Assembly: GCA_034401135.1 (NCBI GenBank)
Contig: JAWZSP010000007.1
Location: forward strand, 4,216,001 to 4,280,000
Direction of reading: 5' to 3'
DNA length: 64,000 nt
From: Volutella citrinella
Taxonomy: Eukaryota; Ascomycota; Sordariomycetes; Hypocreales; Nectriaceae
Part shown: in pieces, positions 54,130 through 64,000 of the stretch
Layout: the number at the start of each line of letters is the position of its first letter
Position numbering within the stretch: the stretch's first letter is position 1
Translations under genes and position numbers: made by a program
The notes under the pieces: generated by a model
The model's database searches: none
The model's input: the letters and a program-made list of their open reading frames with translations, nothing else
Told to the model about the DNA's origin: nothing

Positions 54130-55346
54130 ATGTCATTCAGTACCGCCATCAATAAAGCCATCAGCCAGCAGGGGACAGCCTACGGTATCTGGCTCACGCA
54201 AGTCTATCTTTCCCACGCCATCAGGAATCGGATTAAGCATTGTCACATGATGACTCGCAGCTAATATGTACTCGGTGTGTTTAGGTATCCTACTGTCGCA
54301 TTGGCCAAGACGCTGCTCCGTTCTACTGCCACACAGTCGACAGGACAACTGACAGCTGGCTTTCAATGGGCAGTAGTGGATGGGGAACACGGCCTAATAT
54401 CAGATTCACACTATTATGAAGTACTTCTGACCCCGCTTCCCATCATATCTGTTGCCTCCATCTCTGTTCAACTGCCCTTCCTTTCGTTATCCCTGTCCGT
54501 GCTTGATCCGCGGGCCTGGACTAACGCATGAAGCAGATTTGTTCGGCTGTAGCGGCAGAAAATACCAGCCCAGTGATACGAATTCCAGTGGGAGAGGAAT
54601 GGTTAATTAAGCGTGCTCTGGATTCTGGAGCTCATGGCATCATGTCACCCATGTGCCACAGTGCCGTGAGAATAAGCCTCTTCAAGTCCCTATCAGAAAA
54701 AAAAGCCTAACTGTCCTCCAGGAGCAAGCCAGAAAGATTGTGAGCTACACAAAGTACCCTCCAGCAGGAACTAGAGGCTATGGGCCACTGTTTGCCCCCC
54801 ATTCCTTCCCGGATATGCCACAAGCAGGGCACTACGAAAAGGGGGCCGATTCTTCATTGATAGTCGTTTTACAAATCGAGTCGCGCCAGGGAGTTGATGA
54901 GGTTGAAAAGATTGCTCGAGTGGACGGGGTGGACGTTTTACTCATCGGTAAGCACAAGCAGGTTCTCCCATCGTACCTTTGAGTGATTAATAAGTCGAAA
55001 GGGCCCTTTGATCTTGCAAACCAATTGGGCGTCACCCGGGGCAGCCCAGAGCATGAGAGCGCTATTAAACGCATCATGGATGCGGCTCACGCAGCTAATA
55101 AAAAGGCTGGCATATTTTGTATGCATCCCCTCTGACCACTTCTTCATCTCTCGTGCATGTATCCCAAGCTAATACTATGACGTTCCGGCAGGCTCCGGTG
55201 GCAGTGAAGCACGACGGCGTGCAGAACAAGGATTTGACCTGGTGGCCGTTACAACCGACGTTGGACTCATCAGCGGCGCCGTTGTGAATGAGTTGGCCAT
55301 GGCTTCAGGAGTCAAACCTGCGGCGAACAGAAAGAGTGGATACTAG
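54130..55346 (+). CDS. HpcH/HpaI-family aldolase (class II, pyruvate-type)
   Basis: Metal-dependent aldolase that splits or joins 2-keto-3-hydroxy acids, releasing pyruvate or a related keto acid. From ATG 54130 the first exon ends GTAYGIWLT. The first intron has a GC donor (GCAAGT) and a TTTAG acceptor, giving YPTVALAKTL. Then WAVVDGEHG (metal Glu/His motif), an intron, VIRIPVGEEWLIKRALDSGAHGIM, an intron, YPPAGTRGYGPLF, LQIESRQGVDEV (metal Glu), GVDVLLIG, an intron, PFDLANQLGV, and a last intron before GSGGSEARRRAEQGFD. It ends ...SGY at 55346. All phases agree, so the gene appears intact. It is divergent from the esterase and convergent with the P450. The broken homologue at 2.6-3.5 kb is distant in sequence. 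Confidence 0.88.
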
Positions 55347-55943
55347 AATCTGTCTGTTAACGCAGGTAAAATACTAGCTCACCATGCTAAATTACAAAAT
55401 GACCATCTCTACAATGTTGAAAACGTCACGCGAATGCAACATCATGAAGTCGCAACCATGAAAATAAAACTCCCCCCGTCTCTATAACCCGAACAGAGTC
55501 TAGAATCTAGTAACATTTGGGTTGACGCTGACTTCAGTTGTGCGTTGTTAAGGCCAGTGTCAACTCCCTACGCTTTTCATGTACGTAGTAAAGGCACGAA
55601 GATTCATACGGTTATTGGTTACCTCATCCTCCGCCATAGCGTAGTCTGTCTAGGCTTGTCCTAAGAAACTCTATGTAACACTGCAAAGTTGAAGGGCATT
55701 CGAATGTGCAATTTATCGAAAAGTTGGTACTAACAGAGCAATGTAGAATGTATGGAGGATTTCTATTCACGCAATAGAATAGTTTGTCTTTTAAAATATT
55801 TGAAAAAATAACATACGCCATTGCCAGAGGCCATACAGACCGGTTCCAGTACAGCAACCTATCCCTCTGCCTTGAGCCTTGATGTCTGACATTGGGCCGG
55901 ACCCCCGGATGGCCACAGGCTCCCAGGACGCCAAACGCTTCGA
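55347..55943. other. Convergent gap, aldolase and P450 3' ends
   Basis: No gene. Only terminator/3'UTR sequence is expected. Confidence 0.35.
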
Positions 55944-57944
55944 TCACTCAAACTCCTTCATAAACTGCAACGAATCTTGGTATTCCCTCTGAAGTGTCTC
56001 CCTGTGGGCCTCGCTTCGAATCTTGAACTGCGCTTTGAAGGCAAGAGGGGCGTTGACGGCGCCAACGCAGAACTCAGTATCCTTGAGCGGGACTGTCTTG
56101 CCCGTGGCAGCGTCGATAGGCTCAGTCACCTCGAAAGCCCACAGGAGCTTGGAAACAATGCGCCACATGCTGCGTTCGGCCAGATGGATGCCAGGACAGA
56201 TACGTCGGCCCGCACCATACACGTAGTGATCGCGGTTCTCATAGTCTGAGCTTGCCGCGTAAGCGCTAGCCAGCTCCGGCTTATCGAGAAACCTGTCCGG
56301 GTTGTATTGATGAATATCATCGTATCTACCCTCTTCATGGTGCATGGCTGCAATCGGCAGGAAGATTGTGGAGCCTTTAGGGATCAGCATGCCCTCGTAC
56401 GTGGTGTCTAGCGCACAAGAGTCAGAATGCGATACTGTGTTTCCATGAAGTGACCATGGAATTCTGATCTACATACCTTCACGAGCGGTGTGCGGCAAGT
56501 TAATCATACCACTAAGGACATGTTAATTACCAAGTCCCTTGGAACCAGATGCTGTCCGACCTACCTGGGCTGCCATCGAACCGCCTCCTTGATGAGACAG
56601 TTCACATAGGGGATCTTATTAAAGTCAGGGAAGTCGGGAGATCTTTCAGTGCCGCATACAGCATCAATCTCCCGTCTGGCACGTTCCTGAAACTGCGGGT
56701 GGCAAGCCAAAGCCAAGATGATGGTTTGCAACTGCGCGCTTGTCGTGTCAGAGCCACCCTCGATGATCTCGCCCATGAGGTTGTTCAGGGCGTGTTCAGA
56801 TAGACCCTCAGGCCAACCCTTGGCCTCGAATCCGTCAAGGACAGTGTCAATGATGCTGTTCCTCTTGTCACCAGCCGCACGACGCACGTCTACCTGAGCT
56901 CGGCACCATCCCCAGGTTTCGTCCATCTGTGCTCTAAGCCGAAGGGCTCTGCGCTTCCAGGAGGCCAGGGGAGCAGGAACCCAGGCTAGGATAGGGAAAG
57001 CATCGATAGGCGGGTTGGCACCGTTTTCAGTCGCAACCATCCACTAAATACCAAATTAGATATCATTAATGCAGAGATGGCGAAACTATGCGAGCATACC
57101 TTGTCCAAAAGGTCATATGGCTTCTGTATCGCATTGCAGTCAGCAAAACCTTGTTACAAGAAGTCATCCAACGTAGCGCTTAGTACCTTGTACCAGGGGG
57201 ATTCAGTATCGGGCACGCGATGGCCCCAAGTAATGGACGAGACGACTGAGATGGTGTAGCGACGCATCTCGCCATACCACCCATCCGGGTTTCTGAGAAT
57301 GTTGGTCATCAAGATAGTAGCCCTTATGATTGTCAGCTAATCTCGACACACCATTCTGCCAATAGTCCAACTCACTCCGCATTCTGAGTTGAGCTGTGTC
57401 GGTTGTCGACCTCGGTTGCCGAGTAGTTGGAAGTGATGATCTTGCGCTTCAAGCGAACCAATGGAGTGAGATTTTCCAGGATCACATGGTTTCCGCGGGT
57501 GATGAAGTTGCTGACATAATTGGGAGGACGATCAGACATGATGCTGCCTTTCTCAACGAGCAGCTTCTGGATGGCCTTGCGGTCGCACAGGACAATGATG
57601 GTTCCCGCCCCAACCTTCAGACTGAAGATCTTGCCATACTTTTTGGCCCATTCCGGGAATCTATGTCACATTGGAAAATAAAGTAAGCTATTGCGCGCTA
57701 GCCATGTCCAATCCAGTGCCACTCACTTGTTGTGAATGCCCGACTTGGGGATGAGATGGGCATTCCCGATAATGGGGAGCGTCGCAGGGCCACCGGGCAG
57801 TCGAGGGTCACGGCTACCAATCCGGAGCACTGACCAGGCCACGGCAGTTATTGCTAGCACCAGCAATGTAGCTGGCAGGGAGGCGAGTGCCACCTCCACC
57901 AGCTGTGCTGCCGGTGACGGCGGCGGCGACGACGACGATGACAT
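55944..57944 (-). CDS. Cytochrome P450 monooxygenase
   Basis: ER-anchored heme oxygenase. Start ATG 57944; a membrane anchor at residues about 15-40 (LVEVALASLPATLLVLAITA) is followed by the proline-rich hinge DPRLPGGPATLPIIGNAHL. Then FPEWAKKYGKIFSLKVG, an I-helix GEIIEGGSDTTS, the ExxR helix IKEAVRWQPR, PDRFLDKPE, and the heme loop YGAGRRICPGIHLAE with the axial Cys. About five introns of 50-70 nt. No stop interrupts the reading. The first residue of the heme loop is Tyr rather than Phe, which occurs in fungal families. It is close to CYP enzymes with O-demethylase or hydroxylase roles, but no substrate can be given. The esterase, aldolase and pump around it suggest a degradative or modifying pathway. 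Confidence 0.88.
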
Positions 57945-58787
57945 TTTGTTGGGTTGGCTAATGAGTCTCTGTGTTTCTTACACACCTTAACAATGTGAGG
58001 GAGTAGCCTAAACGTGAGAGTTATTCTCTAGTAGTGCAAGACTGGCTTTCTGGCATTTTTTATCTTCGTCAACCTCGATTACGGCACTTGAAGGCCAGGG
58101 AAGCTACCGCCAGTAGCTTGGCCGCACGGACATTCGCAAATGCCGAGCAGAGCGCCTTCGTTTGGCGCCAAGTGGGGACGGCAATTGATGCCAATAAGAG
58201 AACAGTATAGATAAGCGAAGAAGGACCCACGCTGTGGGTGTGGGATAAAGCCGACTAAGTGCGTGTCACCACCCCGACTATATCAACCATGCCTTGAGGG
58301 GTTGGAGAGGTACAATACTAACCAGAAACAGAAGTCTAACACAGGTTAATCTTAACCGAATCCTAGCCGGCCTCTCTCACACTAGTAGCTCAAGGCCCGG
58401 AATTTTTCTTATTCTCTCTTATTACAGTTTCACTTTCATCTGCCTTATGAAGTCATCAACGCAAAAATATGTGTAATTCTTCTGCAGTATGTTTCACTTA
58501 AGCCGCTGTCAATTAAGCACGTACACAAGTTATTAGAGATACTAGTCTAGTCTAGGGTAGCGTACTAAGCTGCTGTAGTATCGGGCCAACTTTGGAGAGA
58601 CTAGGAGTGGAATCCAGAGCACAGCACAAGATGAGGGAGTATCAATGAGGATGCGAAATGATTTATTCTCAAACTCTATAAAAATAGTCAACGATTTATT
58701 ATAGAGTGAAATGTTGCGCTGGCGCCCACGAAGAGGTCGTAACGAGGCTTCTCCCCTCTTTTCAGCAGACAAGTGCTCCCTACGTTA
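57945..58787. other. Intergenic, P450 promoter region
   Basis: No gene supported. The T-rich stretch at 58400-58450 is near the MFS gene 3' end. Confidence 0.35.
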
Positions 58788-60648
58788 TCAGGCCTTTTCG
58801 GATAAGACTGCAGCAGAGACGGCAGGGCTCTCTACTGGAGACGCTGCGGCTTCAATCTCCTCCGGCCTTTGACTAACCGGGGCATCCACAGTGTCGCTGA
58901 ATTCTTCTTGGGGATTCTTTACAAAGAAACTCGCTAATCAACCGTCAGCGAAATTGGGTATTTTGGAGGCTTTCAGCTAGGACTTACCAATGACAGACAG
59001 ACAAATGATGCAAGCAGCCGCAGTCCAGGCGTTTCGGAAAGCAATGACGTAGCTAGCCTTTACACCCAGCAGTCCAGCCTCGGCGATGCTGGGGGTCACC
59101 CCTGGTAGACTCTCAATCCGGATTCTATCCCTGGACATCAAGGCCGGGATCAGAGTCTTTAGGGAGGAGGCTGGAAGGCCTAGCGGCAAGACGGCGTCTG
59201 CAACTTTGGCGGGAATGTTGGAATCCAAGGCGCCGTTGAGGATGGCGTTGTTTACGGCGAGGCCCACGGCGGCCCCCAAGCTGCGGGTGGCTATGGTTAT
59301 GGCAGAGGCGGTTGCAATGAGCTTGGGAGGCGTGCTCATTTGAGCACAGGCCACGGTGGTGGAAACCAAGCAGCCGACACCCAGACCAGCGAAGATGGGG
59401 TAAGCCCAGAAAACGTCGGGTGTCGTCTCCATTTTGACTGTAGCCATCAAGACATTGAACAGGACCAGAGAGAGGCAGCCGACGACCATGGGCCATTTCA
59501 GATCTTTTCGCAAAGTTGAGTAGAGCCCAAACACAATGCTGGAGACCATGCCTGTGAGAAGAGAAATCATGAAGCGGAGACCAGCGTCAAAGGGCTCGAG
59601 GCCGTGTAGGATCGACGCCTCCATAGAGAGGAAGCTATTCGCTGCGAAGAAGGAAAGGCCCTCACAGAAGAGGACGGTACCTGCGAGGATGAAGTTTCGC
59701 GTGAACAGGCCTTTGTAAAGCGGGCTGTTCGTTGAATTGCGCCACTTGAGCCAGGCAAACACGCCGACCAGCGCGAAGCTGAGGACGAAGGGTGCCAGGA
59801 TTTGTGGCTGGTTCCAGCGATACGGATTGTTGGACCAGGTCAAGGACACACAAAAGAGCGTCAGCGCGGCCGGAAGCACAGTCATGCCAGACCAATCCAG
59901 CATCTTCAACTTTTGCATCAAGGTCAAGGAAAGTTGCTCCTCTCGCGGGGCGGGATCGTAGAATAAAATGCAGCCAAGTGTCGACAAGGCATATAGCCCG
60001 GCCACCAGATACCAGAAGTTGCGGAATCCACCCGGATTGCCGGCCGAGACCATTTTGCCAGCTGCAAGCAGAGCAACGATGCCGCCCACCTGGCCAGAGG
60101 CATTCATGACCGCTTGTGACATGGCTCTGTGCTTTCGAGGCAGGACTTCGGATGCGACGGCCATTGCCAAGGACGAGTTGGCCACAGACAGGCCGAGCAC
60201 ACAGAACCCACCCAGGAGGACGCCAATATTTTGGGATCGGGACTCGATGATGGCCCCAACCGCCCCGAGGCCAGTGGTTATCGTGATGACCCATTTGCGA
60301 CCCCAGAGGTCGGCTGCTTGGGACAGCGGGAGGATCAAGGACACTATGAAAATGTTGGGAATGGTGCTGAACCAGATCGTCTGGTTGGTGCCGCCCAACA
60401 GCCCGGTGACGGTACCGGCCAGCAGTGGCCCGCCAACGAAGACGAACAGAGAAACAAAATAAAGCAGGTTGAGCGCCTGCCGCGATCAAAGTTAATATCC
60501 ATAGCCTCAGTCGTGGAACGGGAAAAGGCAGTCTTCAACTCACGATGACAACCATCACGGCTTTGGCGGTGACGCCACCATGTTTGTTCTCCATCTCGAT
60601 CGTTTGACCGGCGCTCGCAAGCGAAGAGGACATCTTCAGATTGGGCAT
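58788..60648 (-). CDS. MFS efflux pump, TRI12-like
   Basis: Fourteen-helix-type drug/toxin exporter. The first exon (from ATG 60648, PNLKMSSSLASAG) ends AVMVVI. An intron of about 60 nt leads to ALNLLYFVSLFVFVG. Motifs in order: LPLSQAADLWGRKW (motif A-like), LGLSVANSSLAMAVASEVLP (motif C-like region), RHRAM-type KHRAMSQAVMN, DWSGM, YKGLFTRNFILAGTVLF, and a last intron before a cytosolic tail rich in Glu/Pro (DTVDAPVSQRPEEIEAA) ending at 58788. The long middle frame (473 codons) has no stops. It is transcribed in the same direction as the P450, about 0.8 kb upstream of that gene's start. Export of a toxic substrate or product of the pathway is the likely role. Confidence 0.87.
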
Positions 60649-61245
60649 CGTAGGCAAAGTCTAGTGCGGATACTCTTCAGACGGTGACAAAGCAGGAGGC
60701 ATCCGTCTCCATAAATAGCTGCGACAGTAGGAACACTCGCGACAGTGTCCTTCGATCTCGCAAGGCTCGTTGACCCAACAATTCACAACTCTGGACAAGG
60801 GTCCTGCGGGCGCGCGCACACGTACGTGGCGGTGCCAAAAGCAGCCCGGAATTCACCCACAACGAAGCGTTCTATAGATTGAGGGTCAGTTCCGAAGTGG
60901 CTTGTGGCCGCAGGCCCCAGATGTTAGGGCGTTGCTGTCTACTGCGAGTTACTATGCATGTAGGTTCGTGAAGTGTGCCTGGGGACCGACATAGCGATCT
61001 TATCCTGAGGATCGTAATGTCCTGTCAGGCTGGCACGAAAGCGGAGTGGCAGTGGTGTGGAGATGATGGATCTCAGCGAGATGCGGGCAAGGCTTATTGC
61101 ATTTATCACCGTGCCCGAGATAGGGCATGCAGTGAGGATGGATGCGAAACGACGGATGACGGGTGAGGCTCGGATCCCGGGTTCATGGGTTGCGATTTAT
61201 TCACTATCTAGTGAGCTACGACCGCCATGTCCGTCATGACACTGT
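60649..61245. other. Intergenic, MFS promoter region
   Basis: Only short frames on either strand. No features recognised. Confidence 0.35.
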
Positions 61246-62730
61246 TCAAATTTTCCTGAGCCAATCACCCTTGATCTCCCGGGACCTATACGCCACGGCG
61301 AGGTTGGCTCGCGTCGACTTCTCGCTGGCGATCAGGAAGTCACGAATCTCCTCGGGCGTCATGCCAGGTGGCAGATCGGCCAGGTTAGCGTTGATGCGCT
61401 TGAGAGCCTCCTCGGTCTTGGCACGGATCTTGGCGCGGTCGTAATCCATCAGGCGCCCGTTGCGCTTACGGATGTGGCCGTCGACAATGACGGTGTCGAC
61501 GTCAGCCGCGGAGGAGTACAGGACGGCGGTGCCCAACGGGTTAGCGGACGGAGTCAAGGCGCGCGCGGTGGAGATGAAGACGACGTCGGCGCGCTTGCCA
61601 GGCGTCAGGGTGCCAATCTCGTCTGACATGCCAACGGCGTCGGCGCCGTTCTTGGTCGCCCAGGCCATGGCGTCGCGGACCGTCAGGGAGACGGCCTCGG
61701 GCATCTTGCGCTTGTCGTGCTGAGCCTCGTTATCCAGGCAACGCTGGAATTGGAGGCCCAGGCGCATCTGGCCCAGTAGCTCGGGCGAGGCCGCGCTCGA
61801 CGTATCGAGGCTGAGCGACGGACTGATACCGTGGTCGATGCAGGCCCGGAAGGGAGGGAAACCCATGCCCATCTGCATCTCCGTCTCGGGGGCAATGGAC
61901 ACCTTGCCGCCGGTCTTGGCAATCAGGCCGAGCTCCTGGTCGCTGAGGTTGGTGCAGTGGATGTAGACGTGGCCCGGCAACATCAGGTCGTTGTCGGCCC
62001 GCTCCATGATGCCGTAGCACAGGTTGGTGCTTTTGACGGCAGCCGAGTGCGAGCAGCAGAGCATGCCCCGCTCGTCCGCAAACTTGATCTCGGCCTCGGT
62101 CTTGTCAAAGGGCACCGTCCCGGGGTGGCTCAACGAGAGCCCGACATGGACGAGCCCCTTACCGTTGGCTAGGTTAGCCTTGTGCATGGCGTCGAGGTGG
62201 GCGAGGCGAGCGCCGTGGCCCTCATCACCCTGGGCGGCGTCGTCGTACTGGTCGTCACTCATGCCAAAGCAGAAAAAGCCGCGTACGCCCGCGTCCTGGA
62301 GGCCGCGCAGGGCTTCCTCGGAGTGCGCATGGGAGCGGCAGCAGTCGGCCGGGTCCAGGATGGTAGTGACACCACTGTCGATGGCCTCGAGAGCACCAAC
62401 GAGCGCAGCCAGGTAGATGTCTTCTGCCTCATTGGCCGGGAGGTACCTGACAAAGCAGTTGGCGAGGTACTCTAGCAGAGACTGGTCGGAACCAATGCCT
62501 CGCATCAGAGACATGCAGGTGTGACGGTGGGTGTCAATCATTCCAGGCATGACGACACCCCCTGTAGTATCAATGACCTCGTCGACAGCAGTATTGGCCA
62601 GGTCCTCGGCCTTGCCCACTGCAGTAATGCGTCCATGCTCGACCAAGACAGCTCCGTTGGGAAAATCACCGATGGCGTCGTCCATAGTGGCGACGTAGCC
62701 TCCAGTCAGCAGGTACTTGCCGGTGGCCAT
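61246..62730 (-). CDS. Amidohydrolase of the ATZ/TRZ (cytosine/SAH-deaminase-like) group
   Basis: Metal-dependent deaminase or dechlorinase-type hydrolase. It is intronless: from ATG 62730, YLLTGGYVATMDDAIGDFPN, then GVVMPGMIDTHRHTC (HxH metal ligands), the barrel His in CCSHSAAVKS, another His in VYIHCTNLSDQE, and the metal Asp in SLSLDTSSAAS. The C-terminal composite-domain strand is LTPGKRADVVFISTARAL. The length of 494 residues fits the family. The frame stays open upstream for another 149 codons to 63177. An in-frame ATG at 62973 opens with MRALGRIPSRTATLCRNQAF, an Arg-rich stretch like a mitochondrial presequence, so a longer, targeted form is possible. Substrates of relatives are guanine-, cytosine-, adenosyl- or triazine-type amines. 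It is a plausible part of a nitrogen-heterocycle catabolic set with its neighbours. Confidence 0.88.
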   Translation of the reverse strand: MATGKYLLTGGYVATMDDAIGDFPNGAVLVEHGRITAVGKAEDLANTAVDEVIDTTGGVVMPGMIDTHRHTCMSLMRGIGSDQSLLEYLANCFVRYLPANEAEDIYLAALVGALEAIDSGVTTILDPADCCRSHAHSEEALRGLQDAGVRGFFCFGMSDDQYDDAAQGDEGHGARLAHLDAMHKANLANGKGLVHVGLSLSHPGTVPFDKTEAEIKFADERGMLCCSHSAAVKSTNLCYGIMERADNDLMLPGHVYIHCTNLSDQELGLIAKTGGKVSIAPETEMQMGMGFPPFRACIDHGISPSLSLDTSSAASPELLGQMRLGLQFQRCLDNEAQHDKRKMPEAVSLTVRDAMAWATKNGADAVGMSDEIGTLTPGKRADVVFISTARALTPSANPLGTAVLYSSAADVDTVIVDGHIRKRNGRLMDYDRAKIRAKTEEALKRINANLADLPPGMTPEEIRDFLIASEKSTRANLAVAYRSREIKGDWLRKI

Positions 62731-63719
62731 GGTGCTGGATGTCGGGGCTGGTGCGTGGGTGGCTAGGCCGCGATGAGGGACAAGGGGAAGGATTGGGGGA
62801 GATGGGTGGCAGCAGTGATGGTGCTGGCGTGTTTGAGTCGTTGTCTGTGTCGGTGTCGAGGCGATCAACGAGCTCATGTAGCCTGGCACAGATATACCCG
62901 ACATCCGACGGGCAAAGGCCTGGTTCCGACAGAGGGTGGCCGTCCGGCTCGGGATTCGGCCAAGGGCGCGCATGACAGGGCCGTTTAGCTCGACGAGCAG
63001 GGTGCTTATTATCCGTTGCGTTGGTGCTCTTAGGAATGGGAACAGCCAAGGGGGGGGAGCATCTGTCAAGAGCACATTGGCGGTGGGTCTGATCTCTGGG
63101 GTACGGGTTCTCGGGGCGTAATGGCATTCCCGTCCTTGCTGGGCCTGGCCAATGGAGATTGCAAGCGGGCCCTTCACTCACCGTGGCGTGGTGGATACAG
63201 CATGGGTCTCGGATGCGGCACCAAGATACGGACCAGACACGATCTAGGGCTGCTCCAATGCTCCAACCCAGCCTGCAGCGCAGGGTGACGGTGCGGCGAG
63301 ATGGCTATCAGTGGGACCCTTGGCTTCCCCGCGTTCTCCCCTCTCCCCGCCTCCGCTTGTGGATTTCAGCTTGAGCCTTATCGGTGCGCACGCTATCTCT
63401 GTGGCCACACGTTGTACCAGACTAGCTAGACTAATCTCTCAGGCGGGATTAACCCACACGATTGTTGGTACGGGGCACTAGCTGGAGGCCAGCCACCCAC
63501 GAGACCGACCTAGGTCAGGCGAGTAGTCGAGCCATCCATCATCCATGCCGAGCAGATAGCACAGACTACTCTCCTATCCGACGCTTGCTCTTGATGGTCA
63601 CTACCCGACAGGTTATAACACAAGCTCCTTGGCCTCAATAACTCGCCCATTGCTAGCATCAACAGTCGAGCCAGGACCGACACAGGGCATCACAGGCAAC
63701 ACACATCACCGTCTACACC

Positions 63720-64000
63720 ATGAACCAGCCAAGCAAGGTCGCGCAGGGCTCTCCTCAAGCCCAGCAGCCACAGCCACAGTATGAGCAAGTCAAGCTCAAC
63801 TCCTTCAAGGGCGAGTACGCTGCGTCCATTGCCACGGCCCAAGGCACCGACGTCGAAGATGGCCAGACTTCCACCACAATCCACGCCAAAACCTGGGTTG
63901 TCCTCATCGTAAGTGTTTCGCCCCAGCCCTGCGTTGGCCCGCCGCGGAGGCCTCTAATTCGACTCTCTGCCGTCTCTAGTCCATCAATTTCCTCTACGCC
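63720..64000 (+). CDS. 5' end of a probable membrane transporter (partial)
   Basis: ATG 63720 opens a frame rich in Gln/Pro (SKVAQGSPQAQQPQPQ) and ends exon 1 with TTIHAKTWVVLI. An intron (GTAAGT donor at about 63909, TCTAG acceptor at 63980) leads to SINFLYA as the window ends. A hydrophilic head followed by a hydrophobic start is typical of MFS siderophore/drug transporters, but too little is present for a firm call. Confidence 0.5.
   Translation, partial: MNQPSKVAQGSPQAQQPQPQYEQVKLNSFKGEYAASIATAQGTDVEDGQTSTTIHAKTWVVLIVSVSPQPCVGPPRRPLIRLSAVSSPSISST

Overview
This window is genomic DNA of a filamentous ascomycete (Pezizomycotina). The genes carry short GT-AG introns of about 50-70 nt. The families present are typical of moulds: Zn(II)2Cys6 regulators, a questin-oxidase-like protein, an RGS protein, an endosulfine and a TRI12-type MFS pump. 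GC-balanced gene blocks alternate with very AT-rich blocks whose substitutions are almost all C-to-T and G-to-A, the mark of repeat-induced point mutation (RIP). Exon borders were inferred by eye from frame, splice motifs and protein similarity. No database search was possible.

Layout. 0.6-7.1 kb: an MFS transporter, a broken HpcH/HpaI aldolase, an RGS protein, two hypotheticals and an endosulfine. 8.2-21.9 kb: a decaying secondary-metabolism-like block with a frameshifted SDR, a truncated flavin monooxygenase, a nonsense-mutated Zn2Cys6 regulator, dienelactone hydrolase and Dabb units that may be one fused gene, an intact SDR, a questin-oxidase-like gene with one stop, and an intact FAD monooxygenase. 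The set resembles anthraquinone-modifying clusters, but no polyketide synthase is in the window. 21.9-27.2 kb: RIP-mutated repeats with nested LTRs and a 109-bp tandem array. 27.2-28.0 kb: a membrane RING protein.

29.0-37.4 kb is the most unusual part. It is a block of four pyruvate-node enzymes arranged as two convergent pairs: alcohol dehydrogenase (intact) facing pyruvate decarboxylase, then PEP synthase facing L-lactate dehydrogenase. The last three are RIP-type pseudogenes, although the proteins are still clearly readable, and a solo LTR with a 5-bp target duplication sits inside the decarboxylase. The PEP synthase remnant is one uninterrupted frame of about 786 codons, as in bacteria. 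The block looks like a former ethanol/lactate/PEP metabolic gene cluster.

37.4-48.4 kb is gene-poor (bZIP and bHLH regulators, another LTR). 48.4-64 kb is a mostly intact accessory block: Zn2Cys6 regulator, carboxylesterase, HpcH/HpaI aldolase (with a GC-AG intron), P450, TRI12-like MFS pump, amidohydrolase, and the first exons of a further protein, probably a transporter. This could be a catabolic or detoxification cluster under its own regulator.
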